Of a stretch of DNA of 64,000 nucleotides, positions 1 to 13,900 are shown piece by piece; the first letter of the stretch is position 1, and each line of letters opens with the position of its first letter. The DNA comes from Septoria linicola (Eukaryota > Ascomycota > Dothideomycetes > Mycosphaerellales > Mycosphaerellaceae). The translations under genes and the position numbers were made by a program. The stretch covers positions 682,001-746,000 of the forward strand of contig CP099422.1 of NCBI GenBank assembly GCA_024114885.1, in the 5' to 3' direction. A model generated the notes under the pieces. It saw nothing but the letters and a program-made list of their open reading frames with translations. It was not told the DNA's origin and did not search any database.

Positions 1-1909
1 AGATTATATATTAGCGAGGAGTAGAGAGAGGGATTATAAGCTTTTTAAGCTTCTACTACTCTTTTCGTATAAGGTTTAGTAGTTAGAGGTAAAAACTCTA
101 CTTAGAAGGGTTAGCTAGTAGAACGTTCTATAGTTACCTTTTTAAACGATAATTACGTTATACTTCTTATACTATACTTTAAACTATACTAGTAGTATAG
201 ATAGATAAGCGATTAGTACTAGTATTCGTTTATAGTTACTAATAGCTCTAAACTTCTAGAGAATTAAGTCTTTAACTACCTTACGTAGTAGTTATTATAT
301 ATAAAGGTAATTTACTTTAGAGATTATTTTATAGTAGACTTAATTAGATAAAGTACCTCTCTACGATAATAGCTCGAGCTATTAAGATAGGTTAATTATA
401 GCTAGACTTAAATATAGTATAACTATCTCGTAGTAGTAGCTATCGAAAGTAATATTACTAAATTTAGCTAAAATAGTCGACTTAAGAAGCTTTTACTAGC
501 TACTAGCGAAGCCGAGCTAGCTTATACTAGCGAGCGAGACTTATACTAGGGTATTAGATATAGTTTTAACGATACTATACTAGTATCTTAATCGAGCTAG
601 AGTTTAAATTATAGAGGCGAATACTTAATAATTACCTATAAGAAGCTTAGAGAGGTAGAGCTAGCTATCTAAGAACCTAGACTCTACGATAAGGTTATTT
701 CTAATAAAGTAGACGATAAGCTTAGTAAGGAGACGTACGTTATCTTAGCCGCTATTAATATAGTAGTAGAGAAAGCTTATAATAACGAAGCTATAAGGTA
801 GTAGAAGCTAGATAATTATATTAGCGCCTATACTCTTTATAAGCGAGTTACTAATAAGATTAAACTAGTAAATACTAATATTACTATAACTAATAGCTTA
901 AGCCCTAGTAGATTAAAGAACTAGCGACGGTCTTATATTAAGAAGGAAGTAGCTATACTACCTAGTACTAGACCTTACGATAGTAAGTACTTAACTAAGA
1001 GATTCTTAGTAATCGAGCCTAGATTATACTTTATACCTAAACGGCTTACGAAGTTTAAACCTAGTATAGAACTACTACTAAAGGAGCTAGATTTATTATA
1101 CTATATACTAAGAAATCGAGAAGCTACCTTTACGTAGGATTTTACGTATTTAAGCTAAATTAATCCTAATATTACTCTATTATAGAAGATTTAGATAGTT
1201 CCTTACGAGCTATAATAGTACCTAGGCTTTAAGCTAAACCTATCGCTACGATATATTATAGAAGATATACTAAGATAGCGAATCTAAGCTAGAACTCTTA
1301 AACTATACTATAGTACCTATCGAAATCTATACTTCCTTATTAGTAAGAAGATAGAGGTAGGTAAGCTAAAGAAGTACTAGTTAATTAATATAGCTTAGAA
1401 GTTTAATTAAGTTACTATAAGAGACTTAAACTTACTACCTAACGCTAAGGGTTTCTCTAAGGACTTTACTAGCTACGTACTAGCCTCGCTAGTTAATATC
1501 TTCTCTAGATATAACTAAATCCTACTCGATAAATTATATAGAGACCTTATAGGCTTCGACTTACTACTAGGCTTATTATAGTAGATAACGTTACTATAAG
1601 AAGCTACGAATTCTATTACCTAGTTCGTTCGTATTATTAATCAAGTACTTATAGAGTATATCTCGTATAAAATATAGCCGTTCTTTAATAATATTAGTAT
1701 TAAAGAGCCTAAGACGAAGTATAATAGTAAAGAGGTTAAACCTAGCCTCTACTATTACGTTATTAAATATATTATAGCTATAGACGACGTTCTCTATAAT
1801 ATAGAGCGAGCTAATATAACTATAGCTTTTAATAAGCTATAGCTCTATTATAAATAGTTAGTAATCGTTAGCTATCTTACTAGTATTAATAGTCGCTATC
1901 TAGACTTCG
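1..1909 (+). mobile_element. RIP-decayed Ty3/gypsy relic, left part (reverse transcriptase)
   Basis: Translation of about 1430-1905 on the + strand, ignoring stops, gives a recognisable gypsy reverse transcriptase: a stretch like LPNAKGFSKDF, then a Thr-Asn-Ser-Ile segment, and at 1681-1695 F-F-N-N-I where a functional enzyme has F-x-D-D. The two Asp codons have become Asn (GAT to AAT), as RIP on the opposite strand would do. The copy breaks at 1909, where the younger element 1910-8566 is inserted, and resumes at 8572 with the RNase H and integrase part. Its left end lies outside the window. It is non-functional. Confidence 0.75.
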
Positions 1910-2080
1910 TATAAGAGCTAGGTAAGGTTAAAGGTTAGACCCGCCTTAGGCTTATAAGCTTAGCGTATAGTATAATTATAGTATACGTATATATCTAAAA
2001 AGAGGTAAGAATTAGTCTTACGATATTCTAATAGTCTTATTAGGAGAGCGCTCTATATATTACTATATACCTCTTTTATA
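1910..2080 (+). repeat. 5' LTR of the inserted gypsy element
   Basis: Direct repeat partner of 8396-8566, same length. The two copies differ at roughly seven or eight positions, all C/T or G/A transitions as far as I can align them by eye. The left flank carries the CTTCG duplication at 1905-1909. Confidence 0.88.
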
Positions 2081-5000
2081 ATTCTAATTCTTCTTCTTTC
2101 GAGAATAGTAATCTATAGAGGCCTATAGCTCTCTAATATAACGTAGGTATAGCGCTACTAGAGCTCGTAATAGGTAAAGTAGACGATTAAGGTAATCTTA
2201 TAGAAGCTAATAAGGTTTAAGAGTAGAAGTCTACTAGTATAACTAAAGATAGTACGTATATAGAGCGTATATAGCTTAAAGCTAAGAACTAGGAACTACG
2301 TCGTCGCTTAGAGATACGTACTTTATAACGAGAGAATAATTAGCTTCTTACGAAGTTAGAATCTCTATCTTTAAGTACTCCTAGTACTCTTAATATTAGC
2401 GATTTTAAAGACGACGCTACTACTAGTATTATAGATAGTATATTTTATAATAGCGCGTCGTATATATAATATAAAGGTCCTAAAGTTAAAGAACCTCGTA
2501 CTTTCTAGAGCGAGATAGTCTAAGAGGCGAGAGAGTTTATTCGTAGCCTCGAAGTAATCTTCTTTAATAGTCTATAAGAGTTTATTATAGAAGATTCGAA
2601 GATCCTATATAGTATTATATAGCTTATAGGTAAGGTATAAAAGACCTAGTATAACGAATATTCTAAGATAATACCTCTAGACTATACTTAGACTAAGTTT
2701 AAGCGTTTTATCTATAATATTATTAAGGATTAGGCGAATTATATAATCCTTATAATAGTCGAGTATAAGAAGGCCTAATAGGGTAAGAGCTAAGAGGTAC
2801 GCTAGTTTACTATAGAGCTAGGCTACTTAGAGTCTTAACTAGGCGACTATAGCGAAGCGTAGCTAGTACGCTAGCTTCTTATAAAGTTAAAGCTAGCGTT
2901 TCGATAAGAGATTATTAAGAATTATACTATACCTAATAAGCGCGCTAATTTAGTTATATTAGTAAGGCGCCTAGAGTAAGCTAATAGAGTAATTTCTATA
3001 TAGTATAACTAGAGTAGAAGCTAGAGTAATAGAGACTACGAGCGCGATACGTACTTAAAGCGTAAGCGTATAGAGAGCGATATTTCTACGCGTAGGCGTA
3101 ATAATAGTCTAGGAGAGAATAGTACGTATTACTCTAGCGATAAAGGTTCTACTCGCTCTATTATAGGCTATAAGTATTTAGAATACTATAGCTATAAGTA
3201 GAAAAAGTATATTAGTACTAATTCTATCTACTTTAACCGAAACGCCTAAGACGATAGTAAGAAGCCGTTAGTATATAAGGTTACTATAGAGACGCTAAAA
3301 AAAGAGAAGGTATTAGAGAAGGACTACGATCTCTAGATACTAAACTTAGTAGTAATATATACCTCTCTATATAAGTTATAAATACGACTTATCTAGAGAG
3401 CGTAGTCGAGGCGTAAGATAGGCTTAAGCTAGCCTAATTCCTCTTTAATAATACTACTAATATTAATATAGTATTAAGATCCTTTATCTTATAATATAGT
3501 ATTATAGTTCGAACTAATACTACCTTACCTCTAGCTACCTCGTTTACTAGAGAATTAGAGTATTATTATAACGTATACTATATACGTATATAGCTCGTAG
3601 ACTCTATAAGAGTAGAGCGTATAGTAGGTATAATCTTTTATACCTACGATATACTAACCTCTAATATAATCTTAGATTAGCTATAGAGGCGTACTTATCG
3701 TATACGAGTCGATAGTAGCTTAGATAAGTAGACCTATAGCGATATCTTTAAAAACGTTAAGGTTAGAGAAGCCTATAAGTTTCTTAAGAACTTAAAGTAT
3801 ATACTAACTATATATATAGTAGTCTTAAATAAGATAGGTAAAGGCGAAGAGGTTAACTCTCTTCCTTCTAAGTTCTAATAGTTCTTTAATATTCTAAACT
3901 CGATAGAGGAGATAAGAAGTAAGCTAGTAGATAGCGTAGAGTATACGATTAAGCTATATCTAGATACTATTCTACTCTTTAGGCTACTATATTACTAGTC
4001 GAGTAAGGAGCTAGAGGAATTAAAGAAGTACTTTACTATAGGCCTTAAGTACGATTAGATCGAGTATAGCGTTAGCGAGGTAGGTATACCTATTCTATTT
4101 ATACTAAAGAAAGATAGTAAACTAAGGCTATATATCGACTACTAAGGGTTAAACGAAATTACTATTAAGAATAGGTACCTACTCCTTTTAATTAGTAAGA
4201 CGCTAGATAGGCTTATAGGAGCTATATAGTTTACGACTCTAGACCTTATAGATATATATTATCGGATTCGTATTAAGCCTAGCGACTACTAGAAGACTAC
4301 GTTCTATACGCGCTATAGCTACTTCTAGTATAAGGTAATACTATTTAGCCTAACTAACGCTCTAGCTACGTTCTAGGCGTATATTAACTATACTCTAGTA
4401 GGTTTAGTCGATATATACTATATAGTATACCTTAATAATATTCTTATCTATAGTAAGAGCTACATAGACTATATACGCGACGTATACGACGTACTTACGC
4501 GTCTCTAGAAGTTTAGACTCTATATTTAAAAAGCGAAGTATAAATTCTAGTAGAAGAAAGTCGATTTTCTAGGCTTTATAGTAACTACTAGAGAGGTTAC
4601 GATAGATCTATATAGGATAGACGTAATCGTAGCGTAGCTAACGCCTATAACGCTCGTAGAGGTTTAATTCTTTCTTAGGTTTACTAACTTCTACTAGCGT
4701 TTTATTTTTAAATACTCTAGAGTAGTATCTCTACTTATAGCGTTATCTAAGAGTGCTATAGTAGGTAAGAAGCTAGGCCTACTTAAGTAGACTATACGAG
4801 AGGAGTAGGCGTTTACTAAATTAAAAAAGCGTTTTTCTATAGTACTACTACTAAGGTACTTTAATCCTATACTTAGGTTACGAGTTAAAAGCGACGCCTC
4901 TAATTTCGTAATTACTATAATCCTTAGTTAACTCTTCGAGTCTAAATAGTACTCTATTATATTTATATCTAGGAAGATAATTACTATAGAGTATAATTAC

Positions 5001-8000
5001 GAGATATATAATAAGAAGCTTCTTATAGTAGTTAAGGCTTTTAAAGCGTAGAGGCTATACCTCGAAAACGCTCTATATACGATCGACGTACTAGTCGACT
5101 ATACTAACCTTTATAGGTTTATAGGCGTAAAGAAGTTAACTAGTAGATAGGCCTATTAGGCTATATTCCTAGCCCTATTCGACTTCGTTATAACGTACTA
5201 GATAGATAAGCGAAACCTAGCCGACGCGCTATTAAGGCGTAGCGATTATACTAAGAAGGTAGTAGAGGTAACTAACCTTCTACCTACTCTATAGACTAAG
5301 TTATAGCTATAGAATAATTAGAGTACGAGAGACGTAGGCGTACCGCTCGTAGCTCGTATCTATACGACTTATAAGGAATAGTATTCTTTAATAGAAAGAA
5401 GTATTAACTCTAACCTATAGTAGTAGTTCTTAACGCCTATATAAGTAGTAGGTATAATTACTAAGAGCGAAGAGCTATATATAAATATCTTAGACTTAAT
5501 CCTTAGATATACTCGCGCGCTAGTATAAGCTAAGCTAAGTATAAGCGTAGTATACTCGTAAGTAATAAGTAATAGTAGCCGATTCGAGTAATATACTATA
5601 AGAGAGAGAAACCTCTAGGTAGACGATTCGCTATATATACCTAAGGACTACGCCTTATAGATATAAGTAATTCGTATATATTATAATAATACTCTTATAG
5701 GCTATTTTAGTAAAGATAAGACTATCTCGCTAGTATAAAGGAAGTACTAGTAGCTAGAGATAACTAAGGATACTATATAATACGTAGAGTTCTATAGGAG
5801 TTACTAGAAGGTAAAGGCGCGTCGCTATCGACTATATAGCGAGCTAACTACGCTACCTATACTAGAGCGTCTATTCTAAGAATTAACTTAGGATTTTATT
5901 ATAGATCTTCTACTAAGTAAGTAAGAAGTATATATATATAATACGATTCTAGTTATTATTAACCGATATATAAAGATAGTTATCTTTATACTAACTATAA
6001 AGAGGTATACTAGTAGTAACCTTATAGGAATCTTAATATTAGAAGTAATTAGGTACTATAGTATACCTATAGGTATTATTAGCGATAGAGGATCTATATT
6101 TACGAGTTAGTTTTAGTCTAACTTCTACTACGAGATATATATAAAATATAAGCTAAGTATAGCGTTCTATCTATAAATAGATAAGTAAACTAAAAGAGCG
6201 AATTAGACGCTTAAGACTTACCTACGTATCTATTATATAGAGTAATAAAATAACTAGGTAGATCTATTAATATAAGCCGAGTTCGTATATAATAATAGTA
6301 CGTATACGATACTAAAGGTATTACTATTTATAGCGCTATATAGTTTTATCTAGAGCTAGTAACGAGTAGGTAAGAAGCTTAGAGCGTACTTTTTAAAAAA
6401 GAGGTACTAGCTACTAAGGAAGCTATAGAAAGATTAAAGAAGAACTATAAGACGCTAAGTAAATACTAGCGAGAAGTAAGTAAGGTATAGGCTAGAAACT
6501 TTAATAATAGATATTAGGCTAAAGAATATAAGGTTAGCGATATAGTCTTACTATCGATAAAGAACCTATAATTAAAGGTTCTTTCGAAGAAGTTAGTAGA
6601 TAAGTTTACTAGGCCTTTTAAGGTAATTAACGTAGTAGGGAAGTAGGCGTACTACTTAGCTCTACTACTAGATACTCTTATCTATAACGTATTTTATATA
6701 TCGCTTCTAGAACCTTAGAAGAGTAGCGAGACGTAAGTAGAGAGTATATTACTTATAGACTACTAGAGTAAATAGGAAGTTAAGAAGATCCTTAGAATTC
6801 GAGTAAGGAAGAGTATACGCTAGTACTTAATCTACTAGTAGAGCTAGCCTAAAGAGTATAACTAGTAGGAACCTAAAGAATATATTAGTAGCTATATAGT
6901 ACTTAACGTATTCGAAGCGTAGCGCGTAAGCGAGCGTATAGTAAGATAAAAGCGCTAAGGTACTAATATAGTAATACTAAGTACTAAGCGCTAAACCTAT
7001 ATATAGAGATAAACTTTAAATTTAAGAGAGTAAGAAAATTACTAAGATATTTAGGATATATCGAAGCGTAAACTATATTATTTATATACGCCTACTAAGT
7101 AGGTCGTATAGTACCTATAGGTAAGAAGTAAGAATCTAACTATAGCCTATATAGGCGCGAGTAGAGTATAAGAGATATAGATAGGTAGCGAGCGAAACGC
7201 TTATTTATCGTCTATAGAGAGCGCGTCGTCGTTAGCGTTTCTACTACTAGTAACGCTCTCTACGTCCTTATCTTTATCCTCCTCTACCTTCTTATTAGAT
7301 ATAGCGTCTTCTAAGAGGTTACTTTCCTTCTAGTTACTATTCTTAAAGTAAGCTACCTCTATAGTAGCGTCTAGAACGTTACTAGAGACGTCTACTATAT
7401 AGTTAGTCTACGAAGAGTATTAGTATCGTAGAAGGATCGTATAGAAAAAGTAAGTATACCTTATACTATAGCTTAAATATAGCTACTATAAAGTTAGACC
7501 TAGCGCTAGGTCTCTACTAGACTAGCGATAGATATCGCGCTAGCTACTAGCGAGGCGAGTACGCTCGCCTTATATAGCGTATTCTAGCTACTAACTACTT
7601 TATCTTTATTACTAGTAAAGATTATCTTAGAGGTCTTAATAGTAGTATAGAGGTTCTTTAAGCGATACTTAGCCTACTCTTTACGTACGCTCTCTAGAAG
7701 GGTCTCTAGCTACTAGTAGTAGTATAGTATATAGCGTATCTACTATTTAAGGTTTCTATTAGTAATATACTTATAGAAATAGTATTAGCGCTTATAGCGC
7801 TAGTACTTAATCTTCTAGCTAGGCTTTATTACTCTATCGTATAAAGGCTCGTCGTCTATACGTAGTCTATTAATAGGTAAAGCGTAGTTAAGAAGTACTC
7901 GAAGAGCTATACTCTTATAGCTATACTCGATATAGTAGAGATAGATATCTATATCTTCTTAGCCTCTAATATCGTCTATAGTACGAGAGGAGTAGTTTAT

Positions 8001-8395
8001 AACTACGACTCTAGTATATTTTAGTAGTATTATACTTACGTTAATAGTATAGTTATCGTATAGAGAGACTAGCTTTACTTAAATATAGAAAATATTATAT
8101 ATAGAGAGAAAGTCTAAAAGAGAGTTAGAAGAGTTTTTAAGAATACGCTCGAGCTACGAATTATAGTCGCTATAGTAAGGAATATATTACTATATAAATA
8201 TAATATATATAGTAACTCTTTACTTCGTAGTATAGATTTACGTAATACGCTAAAAGTTTATAGGTATAATACGTTAGAGATACGATAGGCGTAGAATATA
8301 TAAAGTATATTATAAAGACTAAATAGGAAGTCTAGAATATAACCTATAAAGTAAGAGTATCGCTAAGAGTAGCTCTCTTAGAGAGAGGAGATAGT

Positions 8396-8566
8396 TATAA
8401 GAGCTAGGTAAGGTTAAAGGTTAGACTCGCCTTAGGCTTATAAGCTTAGCGTATAGTATAATTATAGTATACGTATATATCTAAAAGGAGGTAAGAATTA
8501 GTCTTACGATATCCTAATAGTCTTATTAGAAGAGCGTTCTATATATTACTATATACTCCTTTTATA
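8396..8566 (+). repeat. 3' LTR of the inserted gypsy element
   Basis: Direct repeat of 1910-2080. It is preceded by a purine-rich stretch (about 8380-8393) that would be the polypurine tract and followed by CTTCG at 8567-8571, the second copy of the target duplication. Confidence 0.88.
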
Positions 8567-8571
8567 CTTCG

Positions 8572-10900
8572 TAAGAGTAGTAAAGATTAAGAAATAGCTA
8601 AATCTAGAAAATTAGAAAGATATTTAGACCTTCCTTAGTATAGTTATATACTATTACGTCTAGGTTAAAGGTTTTACGATTATCTTTACTCTACTATTTA
8701 AAATCTTATAGAAGGATACTAAGTTTTAATAGACTACTAAATACTAGCTAGCTAAAGATATCGTCTTAAAAGTACTAGTTTTAGTCTTAGCCTTAGTTAC
8801 TCTTAACTATAGAGAAAGAGTAGGACTTATTATTATAGATATAGATTCGAGTAGTAAAGGTTAGAGATATACGCTTTCCTAATATAATCGAGACGAGCTA
8901 CTCCTTTACTATCTAGTTCGATATAAGTCTAGCCTATTTAACCTAGTAGAAGTTAAATATAATACTAGAAAACGTAAATATCTTAGTATACTAAAGATAT
9001 TAAAGAAGCTAAAACTATAGCTATTCGAAGTATACTTCTAACTAGAGATTAGTATAAATACCCTTATTTACTAGCTTAATAAAGCTATCTCTAATTTACT
9101 AAATATAGTAATAACGCACTAGCTAGTATAGATCTCTCTCTTCGACTTTAACGTTATATATATTCCTAGTAAGAAGTATATAGCTCTAGATTCGCTATTA
9201 AGGAAGCCTATTATACCTAAAGATATAGAGGCTATAGAATAGGAAGAAGACGTAGATCTAATAATTAATAAGTAATTCTTTAATATCTTTTACGTTAACG
9301 CTTTCTCTATATAAGTAATTTAGAGCGAGCTATCTATAATTAATAAGATCTACTCTTAGGAGTTAATAAATATCGCTTTTATACTTATATAAATATAAAG
9401 ATCTAAGAGAGTTTCTAATAACGAGTATAAGTAGTTAAGGAAGAAGTATTAGTTATTTTATATTAAGAATAACTAGCTCTAGTATTAAGAGCGAGTAGCT
9501 AGACCTCTATAGCGAGTTATCGATAAACCTAAAGCGCGAGCTCGTATTATTAGAGCGTACTATTATAAAAATAGTTACTATAGCGCTAAATAGATATATA
9601 ATCTTATCTAGAAACGATAGTAGTAGGATAGGGTTTAGTCTTAGATCTTACTCGCTATTTAGTAATATACTATTTATAGTCTTTAGTATAAGAGATAGGT
9701 ACCTAGAGGACTATAGATCCTACTCTAAGTTATAGTCGGCTAGTAGTAGTATATCGATAGCTTATATATCTTAAAGAACTATTCGTTAATAGTTATACGC
9801 GAATCTCTATCGCGCTAGCTAGAAGTACGTATATTCTAGTACCTAGCGAAGAGTATCTTCTTAGTATAGATAGTAAGGTTTATATAGAAAGAGATCTTTT
9901 ACTAATAGGATACTACTATAGAAGTTATCCTTAATAACTATAAGACTAACCTTAGTAACGTAGAAAAGCTACTACTATCGTATAGTATTAAATATATTAA
10001 TATTTCGCTATACTACTTTTAGTCTAACGCTATCGTTAAAGTTTACTATAAGACGATACTAGATACTTACTTAAAGCTATCTAATAGTAGCCTTTATTTA
10101 ATTAAGGACTATATTCTAGTAGTATTATAGATAGAGAGAACGATAATAGTCTCTACTACTAGCCTAACGTTATTAGAAGTAATAATTAGGCGTAATATAG
10201 TACTACTAATCGAGCTAGAATACTATACCTTCTAGATTATAGATTAGAATAAGGTTAAGACTAGAGTAGAGCTTCTTATAATTCGAGCTTAAGCTCTAGA
10301 AGCTATAGAAACGACTATAGAAGAAGAATAGCTACGTTAATAGCGTCTCTAGGAATAGAATAAGGCGTACTTCGATAAATATCGCTATATAGATCTTACT
10401 ATACTATAGGAAAGAGATCTCGTATTAGTATACTACTCTAAGTTAAAAACTAGCTTCTCTTATAAGCTTACGTTTAGGTAAGAAGGCTCTTTTAGAGTAT
10501 CTAAAGTATTATAGAGAAGTATATCGTATAAGCTTAAGGAACTAGATAGCTTAAAGCGTAAGTATATCTATAAGAGAATAGACTTTAAGAAATATACTTT
10601 TCTATAAGAAAACCTAAAACTAGTTCTAGATTAGATAGAACTAGAAGAAGTACTACTACTAATAGAGAAGGTTATAGAACTAGGACTTCTACCTAGGTAT
10701 AAGTATCTATAGATCTTTATTAGTAAGCTATTAGTAATAACTTAATAAGAAAGAGAGAGTTATATACGCTAGCTACTAATAGAGCTTAAAGAAGAAGTAG
10801 AAGACTTAGTAAGCTAAAGGCTAAAGCTAGCCTAGTAGAGCTAAAGAAGTAGAAATTCGATAGATAATACTTAATTAGAGGTATAAGCTAAGATCTAGCT
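8572..10900 (+). mobile_element. RIP-decayed gypsy relic, right part (RNase H and integrase)
   Basis: Translation of about 8840-9260 gives an RNase H segment of the fungal gypsy type, including a stretch like KRKYLSILKILKKLKL and, near 9140, SLFDFNVIYIPSKKYIALD, which aligns with the usual LFDFEVRHVPGxKHxAAD pattern. This continues the reverse transcriptase of 1-1909 after the nested insertion, so both belong to one host element. Stops are frequent. I could not see a convincing 3' LTR, so the right limit is approximate. Confidence 0.65.
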
Positions 10901-13900
10901 ACTAAAGCCTAGCCTCTACTATAAAAAGGCTAATCTTCTTAAGTCTATACTATCCTAAGCGTTTCTTTTATTCTTAGAGCTACTATCGAGCTCTAATCTA
11001 AGCTTCCTAAGCTTCTCTTTTACTAGATTAGTAGAAATCTAGCTAATTCTAACTATCTCGACGCTATTTTCTATAGCTAAGATAAGTATCTATATAGCTA
11101 GTTACTTCTCTAAACTTAACTTTTAAATATAGATTTTATATCTACTAGCTAACCTACTATCCTACTCCTTTTTTCTAAGTCTCGAGCCTACTATCGCTAT
11201 AAAAGTTAGCTATTCTAAGCTACTTTCTACTACTAGGTCTTAAAATCTAAGCTAGACCTATACTTCTAAAACTCTTTTCTACTAGCGATTTCTAAGATTA
11301 GTACTACGATCTATCTTCCTAGAGCCCTTTTCTATTACTAATTAGTAAAGAGAGATAAGAGTTTTCTATCTTAAAGATCTATTTATTACTAATTTTTATC
11401 TAACTAAAGAAATTACTAAAAATATTAGTTTCTAGTAGAGAATTCTTAAAGTTTAAGGTTTTTAGCCTATATAAAGATAGAGAAGCTTAAATCTTTAGTA
11501 ATAACGGCTCTAATAGCTCTTTTCTAGCTATTAATTATAGCGCTAGCGGTCTCTTACGATATAGAAAGCGCGATCTAGTAAGCCGACTAGGTATATAAAA
11601 AATAAAGCTCTTTTAAGTTAGTAGAAGTAACGATAATAGTATCTAAGTCTTAGTCCTCGTTAGCGATAGTAAGGTATATACTACGATAGTTAGTAGTAGC
11701 GTTAATAATATACGACGGCTATAGAAACGTTAAGGTAAAGTAAACTTTTAGTTATCTTTTTAAATAATAACTAAAACTTATATAACTAAGCCTTACGTAT
11801 AGACTCCTAATCCTAATAGTAGTTACGCTACTACGATAAAGTATATAATTAGGCTACTTTTATACTCTAAACGATCTCTTCTTCTTTATTAACTATTAAT
11901 TAGTTACTATAGAGCCTTATTTCTATTAAGGTCGGTTCTTATTTTTCGTTACTACTTAGTAACGCTATATAGCTATTTATATACGTAAGTAGTAACTAAT
12001 ATAATAGAAAACTCTTTAACTAGTTACGCGCCTAACCCTTCTCGCTATTTAAGTTACTTATTACTAGTTACGCGCTTTATATCGCTCTAAGCTACTAATA
12101 CGACTATTTAAAGACGTTCTCTTTCTCTATTATATATAAAGAATAAGACTTCTTTTTTCTAGCGTTCTTTAACGCCTAGGTTATTAAGACTAGCGCTTTC
12201 GCTTTCTATCTTACCTATTTAAAGTCTTATATAAGAACTACCTAGATAAGAGTCTTTAAAGAAAAGATAAAAGATAGCTTCTTTAAGTTCTATATAAGGT
12301 ATAGCGCTCGCTTATACTAATCGTAAAGGCTCTCTTATTAGTTTCTAGGCTTTAAGTAGACCTCTTACTAGTATAACGAACCTTAATAACGCTACTAATA
12401 CTATTCTATTACTAGAAATACTATAAGAATAAGAGGAAAGTATCGACTTAGTACTTAAGTAAGTCGAGGAAGTAAACGATAGAATAAAGATTAGAGTATT
12501 TAACTTCTTTAAACGCCTCTTAGCTAAGATTTTACTAAAGTACCTTAACGCATAGAGTATAAAGCGCGATAATATAAAGAAAATACGCTAAGAAGGCTAA
12601 GACTTAATAAAAGAGAGAAACTTAATTTAGTAGTAGCTACGTATAGAGTTTAGGTATAAGTAGAACTTCCTCTTTCTTAACTAAGTCTTATACGATAAAA
12701 AGATACTTAGGAACCTTTATTAATAGTTAAATAAGTATAAAGGCGTCTTCGAAGAGAGTAAGCTTAAAGACTAGGTTTTCTTAGCGTAGTAAAAGTAAGA
12801 TCGTTTCTATTAGTAGGTAGTAAATATATTCTCTTATAGCTAGTATTTTTAGCTATAGAGAAGTAAGAAGACTCCTAGCTCGTAAAGCTTAGGCTTTATT
12901 AATATAAACTTAGATAGGAGACGCTACTAGAATAAGTTTAAGAAAGAGCTTTTATAAGTCGACGTATTTAGCTATAAGATAAAAGAGGTACGCCTAGAAG
13001 CGAGCTATAAACTTAATTAGTATAGATTTATAGTTAAGCTTACTAAGAGAGAACGTAAAAGAGAGATCTTTAAAAAACTGACTTATATATTCCTAGGAGT
13101 AGAGAGATAGCTCTTAATATCTTATAACCTATTACTTCTTTCTAGAAATCTATAATCTAATAGACGACTCTCTTCCTCTATAGCTAAGAGGCTATCCTTA
13201 TCTAGTTCTACTCTAAACTCTAGTCGAGAAGAAGAAGGTAATTTACTTACGACTCTAGAGCCTTACCTTAGAGATTCTATATCGCCTAGTACTATATAGA
13301 GGCTAAAAGCTTAATTAGAGAAGTTAACGCTAAGCTTAGTAAAGAAGCTTATACCTAAATCGATATAGGCTCTTTATAAAAGTAGAAGGATTACTAGACT
13401 TCGCGCTAGAGAACCTATTATTACCTCGATCGAGACTTCTTCTATACTAAGCGTTTTAGATAATAGCGATCTTATATAAGACTAAGTATTACCTATAATA
13501 GAGCTACTACTAAGTCTATAGCGCCTATCGCTAATTATTAGAGAGGATAATACTAGAGCTAAGCTAGAGAGTAACTTAGAGCTTAATCTACGCTACTAGG
13601 CTTATATAAAGAATAGTATTACCTCTAAGGTCTACTACTATATAATCGTTAGTAGTACTCTCGAAGAGGTCGATAATATCTAAAAGAAGAAGAAGATAGC
13701 TAAGAGTTATACTTTAATCGATATTTCTTTATACCTTAGCTAGCTTCTTTATAAAGAATATACGACTAAGATAGATAATACTATAGGTTTAAAGCTACTA
13801 AAGATAGCTAAAGTAACGTATACTCTCTACTAGCGTATTATTTAGATAGATAGTATAGCTAATCTCTAAGCCTTTATTACCTAGAATATTTAAAATCGAA

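Larger units (their letters stand above)
1910..8566 (+). mobile_element. Full-length RIP-mutated Ty3/gypsy LTR retrotransposon
   Basis: Two 171-bp direct repeats bound a 6.66-kb unit flanked by the 5-bp target duplication CTTCG (1905-1909 and 8567-8571). The LTR ends read TATAAG...TTTTATA, consistent with canonical TG...CA ends changed by RIP. Translation on the + strand shows reverse transcriptase (an LYIDY segment near 4125; V-Y-L-N-N-I-L-I-Y at 4425-4451, where both catalytic Asp codons are now Asn), then RNase H and an integrase core (a GIISDRGS-like stretch near 6070). Stops are frequent, mostly TAG. The element lies inside an older gypsy copy, so it inserted later. No protein can be made from it. 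Confidence 0.88.
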
